In this document: positions 32,618 to 40,339 of the stretch, one piece after another
How the letters are laid out: every line of letters starts with the position of its first letter
How positions within the stretch are numbered: position 1 is the stretch's first letter
DNA from: an uncultured Burkholderiaceae bacterium
GTDB taxonomy: Bacteria > Pseudomonadota > Gammaproteobacteria > Burkholderiales > Burkholderiaceae_F
Length of the DNA: 40,339 nucleotides
Assembly: GCA_937936215.1 (NCBI GenBank)
Contig: CALGWX010000308.1
Coordinates: 1 to 40,339, forward strand
Reading direction: 5' to 3'
The notes under the pieces: generated by a model
What the model saw: only the letters and a program-made list of their open reading frames with translations
What the model was told of the DNA's origin: nothing
Databases searched by the model: none
Program-made: the position numbers and the translations under genes

Positions 32618-33451
32618 TCAGTGACCTTCGTGCGCCTGGCCGATGTAGACCAGCGTCAGCATCATGAAGATGAAGGCCTGCAGGGTGACGATCAGGATGT
32701 GGAACAGCAGCCATGCGGTGCCGGCGAGGATGTGGCCGGCGGCCAGCAGCAGCGAGCCATCGGCGCGGAACGCCCAGGTACCGCCGAGCAGCGCGATCAG
32801 GAAAAACAGCAACTCGCCCGCGTACATGTTGCCGAACAGTCGCATGCCGAGCGAGACCATCTTGGCCAGGTACTCGATCAGGTTGAGCAGGAAGTTAAAC
32901 GGCCACAGGATCGGGTTGGCGCCGAACGGCGCCGTGAACAGCTCGTGTACCCAGCCGCCGACACCCTTGATCTTGATGCCGTAGTAGATCATCAGCACCA
33001 GCACGCCGAGCGACATGCCGATCGTGCCGTTGACATCGGCGGTGGGTAGCGGCCGCAGGTACTCGATGCCGAAGATCGTGTGCGCGATCCACGGGAACAG
33101 ATCGACCGGGATCAGGTCGATCGCGTTCATCACGAAGATCCAGACGAACACCGTCAGCGCGAGCGGCGCGATGAAGGTGCGGTCGCCGTGCACGATCGAC
33201 TTGCTCTGCTCCTCGACCATCTCGACGATCATCTCGACGAACGCCTGGAAGCGCCCCGGCACGCCCGCGGTGGCGCGCCGTGCCGCCCGGTGCAGCAGGA
33301 ACAGCGTCAGCGCCAGGCAGCAGATCGAGAAGAACAGGGTGTCGATGTTGACGACCGACAAGTCGACGATGAAGCCCTGCTTGCCCGTCGACAGGTGCGT
33401 CAGGTGATGGACGATGTACTCGGTGGCGGTCGGGGCCTGGCTGGTCGCCAT
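32618..33451 (-). CDS. atpB: ATP synthase a subunit
   Basis: 277 residues from ATG 33451. Hydrophobic helices and the conserved segments are present: VFVWIFVMNAIDLIPVD (near residue 101-117), then the essential Arg204 in SLGMRLFGNMYAGELL, and HILIVTLQAFIFMMLTLVYI at the end. This subunit forms the two proton half-channels next to the c-ring. A longer open frame upstream runs through atpI in another frame and is not the gene. It follows atpI by 20 bases. Confidence 0.97.
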   Translation of the reverse strand: MATSQAPTATEYIVHHLTHLSTGKQGFIVDLSVVNIDTLFFSICCLALTLFLLHRAARRATAGVPGRFQAFVEMIVEMVEEQSKSIVHGDRTFIAPLALTVFVWIFVMNAIDLIPVDLFPWIAHTIFGIEYLRPLPTADVNGTIGMSLGVLVLMIYYGIKIKGVGGWVHELFTAPFGANPILWPFNFLLNLIEYLAKMVSLGMRLFGNMYAGELLFFLIALLGGTWAFRADGSLLLAAGHILAGTAWLLFHILIVTLQAFIFMMLTLVYIGQAHEGH

Positions 33452-33471
33452 GGTCTCTGTTTCCGTTGTTT

Positions 33472-33810
33472 TCAGCGCCAGATCAGGGCGACGAAATAAC
33501 TCTTCAGGGTCACGATGACCGCGACGATCATCGCCAGCCACACCAAGTCCCGGTAGGCCCAGACGACGAGCAGCAGCAGCGCGACCGTCGAAACCACCTT
33601 CACGAACTCGCCAACGAAGAACGTGGCTGCACTCGTTCCCTGCGGCCTTCGGGCCGCGGCCGCCAGTCGCAGGGCGAAAAGACCGTTGGGCAGCACACAG
33701 GCCAGACCCCCGGCCAGCGCCGACAGCCCCGCCGCCGGCCCGCCGACCGCCCAAGCGATCAGCGCCACGAGAAGCGAAGCCAGCGCCTGCAGGAGTACGA
33801 CGCGAAACAC
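33472..33810 (-). CDS. atpI: ATP synthase subunit I (assembly protein)
   Basis: 112 residues with four predicted membrane helices (residues about 4-26, 28-48, 65-87, 90-110). The central AGGLACVLPNGLFALRLA and the FVGEFVKVVSTVALLLLVVW segments are typical of betaproteobacterial AtpI. AtpI helps c-ring assembly and Mg2+ handling and is not part of the final enzyme. It is the first gene of the operon, 79 bases after the promoter -10. Confidence 0.9.
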   Translation of the reverse strand: MFRVVLLQALASLLVALIAWAVGGPAAGLSALAGGLACVLPNGLFALRLAAAARRPQGTSAATFFVGEFVKVVSTVALLLLVVWAYRDLVWLAMIVAVIVTLKSYFVALIWR

Positions 33811-33888
33811 CGTTGCTGCCCCTGGCCACCTCGGGGATCCCGAGGCGACTGCCCCCCCGCAGTCCAGCGAATTCCGTAAAGGCGCGGG

Positions 33889-33918
33889 ATTCTAAGTGGC
33901 GCGCAGACGACGGGTCAA
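33889..33918 (-). promoter_or_regulatory. Sigma-70 promoter of the atp operon
   Basis: On the minus strand TTGACC (33913-33918) and TAGAAT (33889-33894) are separated by 18 bases, each differing from consensus by one base. The -10 is 78 bases upstream of the atpI start, in the 190-base gap after parB. This is the best vegetative promoter in the window. Confidence 0.8.
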
Positions 33919-34000
33919 ATTTGCGTTGCGGCGCAGCAACCGACTCTGCCGCACGCTCGCTTGACAGGCGACCGGGGAGCCGCCAAGCGAGCGCGGTGTC

Positions 34001-34870
34001 TCACGCCTCGTGCCCGCCGCCTTTCAGGCGCGCGACGATGCCGTCGAGCTGATCGAGCCCGGAGACCCGAATCACCACCGCGCCCCTGCCCCGGGCGTCG
34101 ACTTTCAGCTGCACGGTCGCTGCCAACGCATCGGAGAGTTCTTCCTCTAATCGTTCGATGTCGCGGCTGCGGGGCGGTGCCGACCTCGCGCCGCCCGCAG
34201 CCGGACGCTGCGCCCGGGCCACCAGCGCCTCGGCCTCGCGCACCGAAAGCCCCTTCAGCACGATTTGATGGCCAAGCTGCACCTGGGTGGTGGCGTCCAC
34301 GGCCAATAGCGCGCGGGCATGGCCCATATCGAGACGGCCGCCCATCAGCATCTCCTGCACCGGCGCGGCCAGGTTCAGCAGCCGCAGCAGGTTCGAAGTC
34401 GCGCTGCGCGAGCGGCCGATCGCCGCCGCCGCCTGCTCGTGCGTGAAACCGAACTCGCGGATCAGCCGCTGCACGCCCTGCGCCTCTTCGAGCGGGTTGA
34501 GGTCCTCGCGCTGGATGTTCTCGATCAGCGCCATCGCCAGGGCGGCGTTGTCGGGCACGTCGCGGATGCTGACCGGCACCTCGGTGAGGCCGGCCATCTG
34601 GGCGGCGCGGAAGCGGCGCTCGCCGGCGATGATCTCGTAGCGGTCGCCGCCGACGGGGCGGACGAGGATCGGCTGGATCACGCCTTGGGCGCGGATCGAG
34701 TCGGCCAGTTCCGCCAGCGCCTCGGCGTCCATGCGCGTGCGCGGCTGGTAGCGGCCCGGCTGCAGCTTCTCGATGGGCAGCTGCTGCGGCGTCGACTGCA
34801 CTGCCGGCTGCGGCTCGGCGCCGAGCAGCGCGTCCAGGCCGCGGCCGAGTCCTTTCATCTTCTTGATCAC
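34001..34870 (-). CDS. parB: ParB, chromosome-partitioning CTPase/DNA-binding protein
   Basis: 289 residues from a GTG at 34870 (GAGGAGGG upstream); an ATG at 34858 is the alternative. The N-terminus KGLGRGLDALLG is the ParA-interacting motif. The CTP-binding motifs GERRFRAA (83-90) and ENIQREDLNPLEEAQ follow, then the HTH (about 144-164, HEQAAAAIGRSRSATSNLLR) and a C-terminal dimer domain. It loads on parS sites and slides as a CTP clamp, recruiting SMC. Two parS sites lie at 39960-40002. A 311-base gap separates it from parA, unlike the usual tight parAB pair. Confidence 0.96.
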   Translation of the reverse strand: MIKKMKGLGRGLDALLGAEPQPAVQSTPQQLPIEKLQPGRYQPRTRMDAEALAELADSIRAQGVIQPILVRPVGGDRYEIIAGERRFRAAQMAGLTEVPVSIRDVPDNAALAMALIENIQREDLNPLEEAQGVQRLIREFGFTHEQAAAAIGRSRSATSNLLRLLNLAAPVQEMLMGGRLDMGHARALLAVDATTQVQLGHQIVLKGLSVREAEALVARAQRPAAGGARSAPPRSRDIERLEEELSDALAATVQLKVDARGRGAVVIRVSGLDQLDGIVARLKGGGHEA

Positions 34871-35181
34871 CTGCGGCGGCCCTCCTCGGCAACCATAGCC
34901 CGCGCGACGCCGGGCGGGCGTCGGCAGACGTTACCGTAACGACCGACTCGGTTCGTCGAGGCGCGCACCGAACGCCCCGGTCCCGCCACCCCGCTCGGTT
35001 GCCGGCGATTCAGGAGCGACCGCTTCCGCGGCGTCACCGTGTACAGCCCTGCGCCAACGACGCGCGCGGGGCCGGCGGCACCGCCGCCTGAGGGCCTGCC
35101 ACCCATCGTCCGCGGATCGAACTCGCTTTCGGCGCGCGTTTGCCCGCCATTCGCTCGAGCCCTGCGATGCCCGGCCACGGC
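34871..35181. other. parA-parB spacer with palindrome
   Basis: 311 bases. A perfect palindrome CGTTAC-C-GTAACG lies at 34929-34941, about 60 bases before the parB start. A minus-strand frame (GTG 35178 to a stop at 34867-34869) fills the gap exactly, starting 3 bases after the parA stop and overlapping the parB GTG. Its 103-residue Gly/Arg-rich product resembles no family, so I do not call it a gene. Confidence 0.45.
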
Positions 35182-35955
35182 CTACAGCGATTTCATCCGC
35201 TCGACCATCTCGGCGCCGAAGGCGAGGTACGCCTGTGCGCCCTTGGCGCTGCGGTCGTAAGCCACGCCCGGCACGCCATAGCTCGGTGCCTCGGCCAGCC
35301 GCACGTTGCGCGGGATGATGGTGCGGAACACCTTGTCGCCGAAGTGCGCCTCGAGCTGCGCCGACACCTGCTGCTGCAGCGTCATGCGCGGGTCGTACAT
35401 CACCCGCAGCAAGCCGATAATCTTCAGCCGCGGGTTCAGGTTGGCGTGGACGCGCTTGATGGTGTTGACCAGATCGGTCAGCCCTTCCAGCGCGAAGTAC
35501 TCGCACTGCATCGGGATGATGACGCCGTGCGCGCAGCACAGGCCGTTGATCGTCAGCAGGCTCAGCGACGGCGGGCAGTCGATGAGCACGAAGTCGTAGT
35601 CCGCCGCGACCGCGTCGAGTGCCTGCTTCAGCCGCCGCTCGCGATCGTCGAATTCGACCAGCTCCACTTCGGCGCCGGCCAGTTCGCGGTTGGCCGGCAG
35701 CAGGTCATAGCCGCCGCTCTCCGAATGGACAATCGCGGCGCGGGCGGTCGATGCGCCGAGCAGGACCTGGTAGACCGATCGCGCCAGCTGCCGCTTGTCG
35801 ATGCCGCTGCCCATGGTCGCGTTGCCCTGCGGATCGAGGTCGACCAGCAGGGTTCGCTGACCCTGCGCCGCGAGCCCGGCCGCCAGGTTGACCGCGGTGG
35901 TCGTCTTGCCGACGCCGCCTTTTTGGTTGGCGATGCAGAAGATCCGTGCTGTCAC
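35182..35955 (-). CDS. parA: ParA, chromosome-partitioning ATPase
   Basis: 257 residues from a GTG at 35955. The deviant Walker A KGGVGKTT lies at 12-19 (FCIANQKGGVGKTTTAVNLA), with LLVDLDPQGNAT as A' motif and VLIDCPPSLSLLTINGL as Walker B. The length is that of chromosomal (Soj-type) ParA, with no N-terminal HTH, so it probably does not act as a plasmid-style repressor. It binds DNA non-specifically with ATP and moves ParB-parS complexes. All catalytic residues are intact. It precedes parB on the same strand. Confidence 0.96.
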   Translation of the reverse strand: MTARIFCIANQKGGVGKTTTAVNLAAGLAAQGQRTLLVDLDPQGNATMGSGIDKRQLARSVYQVLLGASTARAAIVHSESGGYDLLPANRELAGAEVELVEFDDRERRLKQALDAVAADYDFVLIDCPPSLSLLTINGLCCAHGVIIPMQCEYFALEGLTDLVNTIKRVHANLNPRLKIIGLLRVMYDPRMTLQQQVSAQLEAHFGDKVFRTIIPRNVRLAEAPSYGVPGVAYDRSAKGAQAYLAFGAEMVERMKSL

Positions 35956-36354
35956 GGCTGGCCCCGTCGCTTTCGCGCGCCGCGTTGCCGTGCGGCCTCT
36001 GGCCCTGCGAGGGACGCGGCCTCCCCAAGCCTCGCGATGGCCCGCGCCGATTCCGCCGTCGGGCGCCGGCCCCAATCGCGAACAAGCGGGAATATGGCAG
36101 TTGCAGGCACGGGCGGGGCATCAACGGCAGGCGGCGGATTCTACGTTCGGCGGCCCTGACGGCCGGCGGGTCATGCCATCCGTCGCCAACGGTGCTGGTC
36201 ATCGCGGGCCACCGACCGCGCGGCATCCGTGCACCAAACGCCGGTGGCGCGGCCACTGGCCGGCAACACGCCGTCGGCCGATCATCGTCATCGTCGCCCG
36301 GCGAGGCGCCGCCGCGACCCCTTCGCCATCGCTTTTCGTACAGGAGGCTTGCCC
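35956..36354. other. Divergent spacer between parA and the CMD-family gene
   Basis: 399 bases between two divergent genes, so it must hold promoters for both. The only clear signal is the ribosome site AGGAGG (36342-36347) of the plus-strand gene. No convincing -35/-10 pair, palindrome or RNA gene is seen. Confidence 0.4.
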
Positions 36355-36762
36355 ATGGCCCTCGTGCCACTGCTCACCGATGACCAGGCCGATCCGCAGG
36401 CGCGTGCGGTGTTCGACGACATCCGCGCCTGCCGCGGCACCGATCACGTCAACAACATCTGGCGCGCGCTCGCCCACGATCCGGCACAACTCGAGGCGAC
36501 CTGGCGCGAGGTCAAGCGCGTGATGGCGCCGGGGGCGCTCGACGCGCTGACCAAGGAACTCGTCTACATCGCCGTTTCGGCGGCGAACAACTGCAGTTAC
36601 TGCCTGCACACGCACACGGCGGCGGCGCGCGCCAAGGGCATGAGCGAGGCGATGTTCCGCGAGTTGATGCGGGTTGTCTATCTCGCCAGCCAGACCAATC
36701 GCATCGCCATCGGGTTGCAGGTCGAGGTCGATGCGCGCTACCTGGCGCCGCCGGCGGGGTAG
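36355..36762 (+). CDS. Carboxymuconolactone decarboxylase/AhpD-family protein
   Basis: 135 residues from ATG 36355, with AGGAGG seven bases upstream. The AhpD-like active-site pattern is present: E68 in LTKELVYIAVSAANNC, then C80-x-x-C83 and H85/H87 (NNCSYCLHTHT). Such proteins are small helical oligomers, many of which are alkylhydroperoxidases that use the Cys pair to reduce peroxides. The substrate is unknown. It is the only plus-strand gene in the ori-proximal block and converges on the lipocalin gene 4 bases away, with no room for a terminator. Confidence 0.9.
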   Translation: MALVPLLTDDQADPQARAVFDDIRACRGTDHVNNIWRALAHDPAQLEATWREVKRVMAPGALDALTKELVYIAVSAANNCSYCLHTHTAAARAKGMSEAMFRELMRVVYLASQTNRIAIGLQVEVDARYLAPPAG

Positions 36763-36766
36763 CCGT

Positions 36767-37303
36767 TCAGCGCGGCGATGCCCGGCGCAGGCGCGCCGGG
36801 TCGTAGCCGGCGGCACGCACGTGCGCGAGCAGCCCTTCGTACTCGGCGTCGGGAAAGGTCGGCGTGCGCGCGAGGATCCAGAGGAACTCGCGGCGCGGCT
36901 CGCCGACGATGGCCACGCGGTAGTCGGGCGACAGGTACAGCACCCAGTAATCGCCGCGGCCGATGCCGGTCCAGCGCAGCCACGTTGGCAGGAAGCTCAC
37001 TTTCAGCTTGGCGTTCGTCGCCGGGTCGACCACCTCGGCCATACCGTCGACCGACATCTCGCTGCCGTCGCTGCGCTTGCAGCGATTGCGAACGCCGATG
37101 CGCCCTTCGCCCTGCGGCGTGTAGGTCGCCGTGGTGTCGGCCACGCAGGCCTGCTGGAAGCGGTTGGGGATCAGCGCCACCTCGTGCCAGGTGCCGGCGT
37201 AACGCCCGAGATCGACGTGCGGCACGGTCTGCATCGGTGGGTAGGGCTCGGTCGCGGCGCAGCCGGCCAGCAGCGCCAGCGCAACGAAAAACAGTGCCTT
37301 CAT
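36767..37303 (-). CDS. blc: Blc-type outer-membrane lipocalin (lipoprotein)
   Basis: 178 residues. A lipoprotein signal (FFVALALLAGC, Cys at residue 15) is followed by the lipocalin motif GRYAGTWHEVALIPNRFQ with its G-x-W core. Further family segments are TATYTPQGEGRIGVRNRC, LKVSFLPTW and DYWVLYLSPDYRVAIVGEP. Bacterial lipocalins bind lipids such as lysophospholipids and sit in the outer membrane, serving in membrane repair under stress. Its ATG overlaps the rsmG stop (ATGA), so it is translated with rsmG. Confidence 0.92.
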   Translation of the reverse strand: MKALFFVALALLAGCAATEPYPPMQTVPHVDLGRYAGTWHEVALIPNRFQQACVADTTATYTPQGEGRIGVRNRCKRSDGSEMSVDGMAEVVDPATNAKLKVSFLPTWLRWTGIGRGDYWVLYLSPDYRVAIVGEPRREFLWILARTPTFPDAEYEGLLAHVRAAGYDPARLRRASPR

Positions 37304-37944
37304 CGCCGCTGCCTCATCTCGATCAGGTTTCTTTGCTCGTTCAAGCCGGGCACTCGCAGTTCGATCGCCCGCACCTCGACGTCCGCCGGTAGCCCCGCCA
37401 GCTCGTCGCGCGGCACGCGGCCCTTCATCGCCAGCCAGACGCCTTCGGGCTTGAGCAGATGGCGGGTCCAAGCCACCAACTGCGCCAAGGTCCCCAAGGC
37501 GCGCGAGACGATGGCGTCGAAGGGCGGCAGCCGCAGCGCTTCCACGCGCGCGTGACGCACGTCGACATTGTCCAGGCCGAGGTCGAGCTTGGCCTGAGTG
37601 AGGAAGGCGCACTTCTTCTGCACGGCATCGACCAGCGTGAAATGCGCCTCAGGCAGCGCGATGGCCAGCACCACGCCCGGCAGGCCGCCGCCGCTGCCCA
37701 CATCGAGCACCCGTGGCCGCCCCTCGCCGACTGCCGCCACGTGCGGCGCGATCGCCAGCGAGTCGAGAATGTGGTGCGTCAGCAGATCTTTGGCACTGCG
37801 GATCGCGGTCAGGTTGTGCACGGCGTTCCAGCGCAGCAGCAGCGCCGCGAAGGCCGACAGCCGCCGCAGCTGGGCCTCGTCCAGGCCAAGCCCGAGCGCC
37901 TCGGCACCTGGCCGGATCGTGGCCGTCTCGAGGTCAGGCGGCAA
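37300..37944 (-). CDS. rsmG: RsmG (GidB), 16S rRNA G527 N7-methyltransferase
   Basis: 214 residues from TTG 37944, which overlaps the mnmG end by 11 bases. The SAM motif VLDVGSGGGLPG is at 79-90. LLRWNAVHNLTAIR and ILDSLAI before it, and FDAIVSRALGTLAQLV after it, are family signatures. It methylates G527 in the 530 loop of 16S rRNA; loss gives low-level streptomycin resistance. It lies in the classical mnmG-rsmG pair. Confidence 0.95.
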   Translation of the reverse strand: MPPDLETATIRPGAEALGLGLDEAQLRRLSAFAALLLRWNAVHNLTAIRSAKDLLTHHILDSLAIAPHVAAVGEGRPRVLDVGSGGGLPGVVLAIALPEAHFTLVDAVQKKCAFLTQAKLDLGLDNVDVRHARVEALRLPPFDAIVSRALGTLAQLVAWTRHLLKPEGVWLAMKGRVPRDELAGLPADVEVRAIELRVPGLNEQRNLIEMRQRR

Positions 37945-39871
37945 GCTGGTCCGGGCCAGGCGCCGCGGCCTTGAAACGCCGCTTCAGGTGCACCAGCAGC
38001 AGCGAGATCGCCGCCGGCGTCACGCCCGAGATGCGCGCGGCCTGTCCGATCGTCTCCGGGCGCACCGCCGACAGCTTCTGCCGCACTTCGATCGACAGCC
38101 CCGTGACTTCCGCGTAGTCGAGGGTGGGCGGGATCCGGGTCGACTCGTGCGCCTCGTGCCGCGCCACTTCGTCGCGCTGCCGCGCGATATAGCCGGCGTA
38201 CTTGGTCGCGATCTCGACCTGCTCGGCCGCCTGCGGCTCGTCGGCTCCCATCGCCGGCGGCCCGCCAATTGGGCCGCCATCGGCCCCGCGCAGGGTAAGC
38301 AGTTTCCCGTACGAAACCTCGGGCCGCTTGAGTAAGTCGGCAAGCGTGTACTCACGTTCAAGAGGCTTGCCGAGCACGCGGACTGCCTCGTCGGCATCCA
38401 CCAGACGCGGATTGACCCAAGTGGAGCGCAGCCGCTGCAACTCGCGCTCGACCGCCTCGCGCTTGCGGCAGAACGCGGCCCAACGCAGGTCGTCGACGCA
38501 ACCCAGTTCGCGCCCGATCTCGGTGAGCCGCATGTCGGCGTTGTCCTCGCGCAGGCTCAGACGGTACTCGGCGCGGCTGGTGAACATCCGGTACGGCTCG
38601 GCCACGCCGCGGGTGATTAGATCGTCGACGAGCACGCCGAGGTAGGCCTGGTCTCGCCGCGGCGACCAAGGCTCGCGGCCTTTCACCTGCAGTGCCGCGT
38701 TGATGCCGGCGAGCAGACCTTGCGCGGCCGCCTCCTCGTAGCCGGTGGTGCCGTTGACCTGGCCGGCGAAGAAAAGACCATCGATGGCCTTGGTTTCGAG
38801 CGAGCGCTTCAGCCCGCGCGGGTCGAAGTAGTCATACTCGATCGCATAGCCGGGGCGAAGGATGTGGGCATTTTCCAGGCCGGGCAGCGAGCGGACGATC
38901 TCGAGCTGGACGTCGAACGGCAGGCTGGTCGAGATGCCGTTCGGGTAGAACTCGTTCGTCGTCAGGCCCTCGGGTTCGAGGAAGATCTGGTGGCTCGCCC
39001 TGTCGGCGAAGCGATGCACTTTGTCCTCGATCGACGGGCAGTAGCGCGGCCCCACCCCCTCGATCCGCCCGGAAAACAGGGGCGAGCGGTCGAGGTTGTT
39101 GCGGATCGCTGCGTGCGTGCGCTCGTTGGTGTGGGTGATCCAGCACGACACCTGCCGCGGATGCTGCTCCGGGCGGCCGAGAAAGGAAAACACAGGCACC
39201 GGGTCGAGATCCCCCGGCTGCTCTTCGCAGCGGCTGAAGTCGATCGTCCGGCCGTCGATCCGCGGCGGCGTGCCCGTCTTCAGCCGGCCCTGCGGCAGCT
39301 TCAGTTCGCGCAGCCGCGCCGCCAGCGAGATCGAAGGGGGATCGCCGGCGCGGCCGGCCGAATGGCTGGTCAGGCCGATGTGGATCAGGCCGTTGAGGAA
39401 GGTGCCGGCCGTCAGCACCACCGCACGGCCGCGGAAACGGATGCCGGTCTGCGTCACCGCGCCCGCGACCCGGTTGCCTTCGAGAATCAGGTCATCGACG
39501 GGCTGCTGGAACAGGTGCAGGTTCGGCTGGTTCTCGAGCCGCCGGCGGATCGCCTGCCGGTACAGCACCCGGTCGGCTTGGGCGCGGGTGGCGCGAACCG
39601 CTGGACCCTTGGAGCTGTTGAGGATCCGGAACTGGATGCCGGCCTCATCGGCCGCCGCCGCCATGGCGCCGCCGAGCGCGTCGATTTCCTTGACCAGGTG
39701 CCCCTTGCCGATGCCGCCGATCGACGGGTTGCACGACATCTGGCCGAGCGTTTCGATGCTGTGCGTCAACAACAGCGTCGAGGCCCCCATGCGCGCCGCC
39801 GCTAGCGCGGCCTCGGTGCCCGCGTGGCCGCCGCCGATGACGATGACATCGAATTGCGTGGGATAGAGCAT
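37934..39871 (-). CDS. mnmG: MnmG (GidA), tRNA wobble-uridine modification FAD enzyme
   Basis: 645 residues from ATG 39871. The FAD-binding motif VIGGGHAGTEAALAAARMG occupies about 11-29. SCNPSIGGIGKGHLVKEIDALGG, the GTFLNGLIHIG stretch and the PGYAIEYDYFDPRGLK signature are all present, as is the C-terminal RISGVTPAAISLLLVHLKRR. With MnmE it forms the cmnm5 group at U34 of several tRNAs. A clear -10 (TATAAT on the minus strand, 39907-39912) lies just upstream, and two parS sites lie beyond it. Confidence 0.97.
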   Translation of the reverse strand: MLYPTQFDVIVIGGGHAGTEAALAAARMGASTLLLTHSIETLGQMSCNPSIGGIGKGHLVKEIDALGGAMAAAADEAGIQFRILNSSKGPAVRATRAQADRVLYRQAIRRRLENQPNLHLFQQPVDDLILEGNRVAGAVTQTGIRFRGRAVVLTAGTFLNGLIHIGLTSHSAGRAGDPPSISLAARLRELKLPQGRLKTGTPPRIDGRTIDFSRCEEQPGDLDPVPVFSFLGRPEQHPRQVSCWITHTNERTHAAIRNNLDRSPLFSGRIEGVGPRYCPSIEDKVHRFADRASHQIFLEPEGLTTNEFYPNGISTSLPFDVQLEIVRSLPGLENAHILRPGYAIEYDYFDPRGLKRSLETKAIDGLFFAGQVNGTTGYEEAAAQGLLAGINAALQVKGREPWSPRRDQAYLGVLVDDLITRGVAEPYRMFTSRAEYRLSLREDNADMRLTEIGRELGCVDDLRWAAFCRKREAVERELQRLRSTWVNPRLVDADEAVRVLGKPLEREYTLADLLKRPEVSYGKLLTLRGADGGPIGGPPAMGADEPQAAEQVEIATKYAGYIARQRDEVARHEAHESTRIPPTLDYAEVTGLSIEVRQKLSAVRPETIGQAARISGVTPAAISLLLVHLKRRFKAAAPGPDQLAA

Positions 39872-39906
39872 CTCGGGGCGAGCCGCGCCGGTCGAATCGG
39901 GCGCGG

Positions 39907-39912
39907 ATTATA
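39907..39912 (-). promoter_or_regulatory. -10 element of the mnmG promoter
   Basis: TATAAT on the minus strand, 35 bases before the mnmG start, in an otherwise GC-rich leader. The -35 region is weak (GTCGGC at 17 bases). Confidence 0.55.
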
Positions 39913-39959
39913 GGAACCGTCAATGGCCGGCCGACGATTGACCGGCGCTGGCAGCGAAA

Positions 39960-39975
39960 TGTTTCACGTGGAACG
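39960..39975. other. parS site 1 (14 of 16 bases)
   Basis: TGTTTCACGTGGAACG matches the bacterial parS consensus TGTTTCACGTGAAACA at 14 of 16 positions. It lies upstream of mnmG, 27 bases from a second site, and should be bound by the ParB encoded 5 kb away. Confidence 0.8.
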
Positions 39976-39986
39976 AGACCACGGCG

Positions 39987-40002
39987 TGTTTCACGTGAAA
40001 CC
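39987..40002. other. parS site 2 (15 of 16 bases)
   Basis: TGTTTCACGTGAAACC matches the parS consensus at 15 of 16 positions; only the last base differs. It sits in the gap between mnmG and the AsmA-like gene, the classical ori-proximal position. Confidence 0.93.
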
Positions 40003-40026
40003 ACGGCGCCGGCGGGGCGGCCGCGG

Positions 40027-40339
40027 CTATTGAAAGGTAGGCGCTGTCAGCGTGCCGCCGAGCCGGATCTGGACCGAAGCCGCTCCGCGCGGCGCGATCA
40101 CTTCGGGACGCAGGCTGCCTGCCAGCCGTAGCCCCCGATCGACCTCGAAGCTGCCCTGTACCCGCAAGCTGCCGGCGCGACCCGAAAGGCTGGGCGCGGC
40201 AAGCCCATCCGCGGACACGACGACCTCGGATTCCAGGTCACTGAACCGTGTGACCCCACCCGCGCTGGCCAACTCGCCCTGGGTAACGGCCAAGCCGAGA
40301 TTCAGCCCGTGAAGCGCCGCCCCGGACACCGACACCGGT
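40027..40339 (-). CDS. AsmA-family-like protein, C-terminal fragment (cut by window edge)
   Basis: About 104 residues are visible, running off the right edge and ending at a TAG at 40027-40029. The sequence alternates short beta-like strands and Gly turns (GGVTRFSDLESEVVVSADGL, SGRAGSLRVQGSFEVDRGLR), ending in RLGGTLTAPTFQ. This resembles the C-terminal domain of AsmA-type envelope proteins, which are thought to move or organise lipids between the membranes. The family call rests only on this pattern. The 130-base gap to mnmG holds the parS sites and the mnmG promoter. Confidence 0.55.
   Translation of the reverse strand, partial: PVSVSGAALHGLNLGLAVTQGELASAGGVTRFSDLESEVVVSADGLAAPSLSGRAGSLRVQGSFEVDRGLRLAGSLRPEVIAPRGAASVQIRLGGTLTAPTFQ

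Overview
This window looks like chromosomal DNA of a high-GC betaproteobacterium, probably of the Burkholderiales/Rhodocyclales kind. That is inferred from the strongly GC-biased codons, the ubiE-Tim44-ubiJ-ubiB ubiquinone cluster beside a DUF971 gene, the fimT-pilVWXY1E minor pilin operon, a PEP-CTERM surface protein, a c5-type cytochrome, and the ori-proximal order mnmG-rsmG-parA-parB-atpIBEFHAGDC. No species can be named from this alone. Most genes are on the minus strand.

Region 1 (1-3.7 kb): the tail of an IS66-type transposase with the element's right end, a lone FimT/GspH minor pilin, a sodium:solute symporter and a TPMT-like methyltransferase. Region 2 (3.8-8.7 kb): ubiquinone biosynthesis on the minus strand (DUF971, ubiE, a Tim44-domain protein, ubiJ, ubiB). 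Region 3 (8.7-16.6 kb): a type IV pilus assembly operon, fimT-pilV-pilW-pilX-pilY1-pilE, tightly packed with stop/start overlaps, plus a divergent fimT paralogue. PilY1 and the minor pilins are expected to form the priming tip of the pilus.

Region 4 (16.6-21.3 kb): tRNA-Arg(CCG), a membrane-anchored three-haem cytochrome c, a PEP-CTERM protein behind a textbook sigma-54 promoter, and an ECF sigma/anti-sigma/COG4315 operon. Region 5 (21.3-26.5 kb): priA and hemE separated by 323 bp carrying two perfect and two near-perfect DnaA boxes, then a DUF167 gene, a tiny secreted Lys/Glu-repeat protein, a TonB-like Pro-rich protein and a universal stress protein.

Region 6 (26.6-33.9 kb): the complete F1Fo ATP synthase operon, with a strong sigma-70 promoter, a terminator, and hairpins placed after atpE and after atpA. 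Region 7 (34-40.3 kb): parB, parA, a CMD-family protein, a Blc-type lipocalin, rsmG, mnmG, two parS sites and the end of an AsmA-like gene.

The most striking observations are the DnaA-box cluster between hemE and priA (a candidate replication origin, about 16 kb from the parS sites), the sigma-54 promoter of the PEP-CTERM gene, the hairpins placed after the high-stoichiometry ATP synthase genes, and recurrent EF-hand-like loops in four minor pilins. I found no CRISPR array, prophage or clearly new defence system.
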